Of a stretch of DNA of 9,870 nt, positions 8,535-9,870 are shown piece by piece. Within the stretch, counting starts at the first letter, position 1. Each line of letters opens with the position of its first letter. The notes beneath the pieces were generated by a model. That model worked only from the letters and a program-made list of their open reading frames with translations, was not told the DNA's origin and did no database searches. Source of the stretch: Glycocaulis sp051859565 (lineage in GTDB: Bacteria > Pseudomonadota > Alphaproteobacteria > Caulobacterales > Maricaulaceae); the NCBI RefSeq assembly GCF_051859565.1, contig NZ_JBHYFK010000013.1, positions 1 to 9,870 on the forward strand. The letters are read 5' to 3'. The position numbers were made by a program, and so were the translations under genes.

Positions 8535-9743
8535 TCAGACCCGCTCCACCACCATCGCGCTGCCTACGCCCGACCCGCCATGAGCGACGATCAAGCCCAG
8601 CGTGCCGCCAGAACGCTCCAGCCCCGCCACCATGGTGGCGAGCAATATACCGCCTGACGCACCCATCGGGTGGCCCATGGCCAGATGCCCGCCTTCCGGG
8701 TTCACCTTGTCGAGGTCCGGCGCGTAATCGCGCTCGAACTTCACCGGGGTGGCGGCGAAGGCCTCCATGAATTCGATCCGGTCAAAATCGGACAGCTTCA
8801 GGCCCGTGCGCGCAAGCAGCTGGTCCATCGCCGCAAAGCCCGCGGTAAGCTGCAGCACGGGATCGGCGCTGGCTTCGGTAAAAGCACGGATGCGCGCTTT
8901 GGGCTTTATCCCTGCTGCTTCCCCAGCCGCCTTCGCGCCGACCAGCGCCAGTGCCGCGCCATCGCACACGGGCGGGCAGTTGGCGACCGAGTGGACATGG
9001 CTGATCTCTTTGAGTTCGGGCCGCGCTTTCAGCATCACCGCGTCGAATCCGGCCGCCCCCATCTCGGCAAAGGCAGGGGCAAAACGGGCAAGTCCCTCGA
9101 CCGTGGTGCCGGCACGCACGCTTTCATCATGGGCAAGAGCGGTCTGCCCTTTGGCGTCCTTTATGGCGATCACCTCATCAAGACCGCCCTTTTCGCGCGC
9201 CGCAGCGGCACGCTGGTGGGAGCGGGCAGTGACTGTGTCCAGCTCCTCCTTGGTGAAGCCTTCCATGGTGGCCATCAGGTCGGCGGAGAGAACCACCGGC
9301 ACATAGCGCAGGGCAGATGCCGTCTTCGGGTCCGCATAGTAGAACGCCTTGTCACCCATGAAGGGCACGGCGCTCATCATCTCCACCCCGCCAGCAAGGC
9401 GCAGCCGGTCATCATCGGCCGCCATCGTCTCATTGGCTGCCAGGCCGACCGCCGTCAGGCCGGAGACGCAGTAATTATTGATGGTCAGGGCCCGTACGCT
9501 GCTGGGCAGGCCAGCATGCATTCGGGTGACAAGGGCCAGGTGGCCGCCTTGCGCGCCGACCTGCCCGACACAGCCCAGCGTAAGGCCCGCCGCGCGCTGC
9601 AGCGCGTCTGTGCCGTTGCGCGCCTCCAGCGCGGCGATGATCTGGCCGGTCAGCTCATGCGGTTTCAGCGCCGCCAGCCCGCCATCTTCCTTGGCCTTGC
9701 CACGCGGCGAACGGACAGCGTCATAGATATAGGTGTCGGTCAT
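8535..9743 (-). CDS. Thiolase-family acyltransferase with non-canonical active-site residues
   Basis: This 402-residue protein has the length and fold markers of thiolases, cytoplasmic enzymes that cleave or form 3-ketoacyl-CoA. The start MTDTYIYDAVRSPRGK is typical. The acyl-accepting nucleophile is C92 in NNYCVSGL, followed by LAGGVEMMS. The C-terminal half has CDGAALAL, MEAFAA, the catalytic histidine H358 in GGHLAMGHPMGASGG, and the last loop AHGGSGVGSAMVVER. Two usual residues differ: the Asn or His of the NEAFA/HEAFA motif is M326, and the second catalytic cysteine of the C-x-GGG-x-G loop is H388. The nucleophile and the GHP histidine remain, so some acyl-transfer activity is plausible, but substrate or direction may differ from standard acetyl-CoA acetyltransferases. 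The ATG at 9743 is preceded only by a weak purine-rich stretch. The following TPR gene has its own candidate promoter, so this gene may be transcribed alone. The gene symbol is left open. Confidence 0.9.
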   Translation of the reverse strand: MTDTYIYDAVRSPRGKAKEDGGLAALKPHELTGQIIAALEARNGTDALQRAAGLTLGCVGQVGAQGGHLALVTRMHAGLPSSVRALTINNYCVSGLTAVGLAANETMAADDDRLRLAGGVEMMSAVPFMGDKAFYYADPKTASALRYVPVVLSADLMATMEGFTKEELDTVTARSHQRAAAAREKGGLDEVIAIKDAKGQTALAHDESVRAGTTVEGLARFAPAFAEMGAAGFDAVMLKARPELKEISHVHSVANCPPVCDGAALALVGAKAAGEAAGIKPKARIRAFTEASADPVLQLTAGFAAMDQLLARTGLKLSDFDRIEFMEAFAATPVKFERDYAPDLDKVNPEGGHLAMGHPMGASGGILLATMVAGLERSGGTLGLIVAHGGSGVGSAMVVERV

Positions 9744-9781
9744 GGGGGATTCTTTTTCTCTTTAAAGCTCTTGTGCCTGTC

Positions 9782-9804
9782 ATCACCCGCTTCATGCGGG
9801 TGAT
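9782..9804. repeat. Palindrome ATCACCCGC-TTCAT-GCGGGTGAT upstream of the thiolase gene
   Basis: A perfect 9-bp inverted repeat encloses a 5-base loop, about 40 bp before the thiolase ATG. Short GGGTGAT palindromes of this kind are, from memory, frequent between genes in alphaproteobacteria. It could be a dispersed repeat, a hairpin in the thiolase leader or the terminator of a gene outside the window; no T-run follows it. Confidence 0.55.
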
Positions 9805-9824
9805 CCATGCCTGCGACGGGATGT

Positions 9825-9870
9825 CCTCCCCCGTTTACGGGGGAGGTGTCTGGCTTGCCAGACGGAGGGG
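9825..9870. repeat. Double-hairpin palindromic repeat element, cut by the window end
   Basis: Two palindromes stand side by side: CCTCCCCCG-TTTA-CGGGGGAGG (9825-9846) and GTCTGGC-TT-GCCAGAC (9848-9863), then GGAGGGG to the window end. The final GGAGGGG can also pair with the first CCTCCCC arm, giving an alternative fold around the inner hairpin. This arrangement resembles REP-like dispersed elements often seen between genes of alphaproteobacteria; the identification is from memory and only one copy is visible here. Confidence 0.6.

Noticed and set aside
6850..9743. Undescribed defence or signalling system made of the thiolase, TPR and hydrolase genes
   Set aside because: The proteins act in different compartments, two of the three have candidate promoters of their own, and no nuclease, nucleotide-signalling, toxin or mobile-element gene is present.
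8670..9803. 377-codon plus-strand open frame
   Set aside because: It is antisense to the thiolase gene, has no family motifs, and runs into the intergenic palindromes.
9782..9863. Possible CRISPR array from repeated palindromes
   Set aside because: The three palindromes differ in sequence and spacing, and there are no equal direct repeats with spacers.

Overview
This is a GC-rich window in which every convincing gene lies on the minus strand. From right to left, in transcription order, it holds a thiolase, a secreted TPR-repeat protein, an exported alpha/beta hydrolase with a membrane-embedded C-terminus, an SLC13-type anion permease, a family III CoA-transferase and an OmpA-family outer-membrane protein. 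The outer-membrane protein with a peptidoglycan-binding domain shows a Gram-negative cell. The coding style, the CoA-ester metabolism and the G/C-rich intergenic palindromes suggest an alphaproteobacterium, perhaps of the Maricaulales/Hyphomonadaceae type; that placement is inference.

Layout: 1-120 is almost pure G/C low-complexity sequence and looks like a damaged contig end. 149-1224 is the OmpA-like gene, split into two frames by a 37-G run in its polyproline linker. 1225-1379 is its leader, containing two small hairpins and the probable terminator of the gene before it. 1380-2588 (CoA-transferase) and 2609-4444 (permease) are 20 bp apart and form a probable operon, perhaps for uptake and CoA-activation of a dicarboxylate. 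A strong 17-bp stem-loop at 4470-4507 ends the hydrolase gene (4546-6753) and sits directly before the permease start. The TPR gene (6850-8463) and the hydrolase each have a plausible promoter of their own. The thiolase (8535-9743) is preceded by a cluster of three palindromes at 9782-9863 that resembles dispersed intergenic repeat elements.

The region is mostly ordinary housekeeping or peripheral metabolism and cell-envelope genes. I see no mobile element, CRISPR array, defence system, tRNA or rRNA. The points most worth a second look are the poly-G frameshift in the OmpA gene, the non-canonical thiolase active site, the unusual architecture of the hydrolase, the stem-loop squeezed between the hydrolase and the permease, and the palindromic repeats at the right edge.
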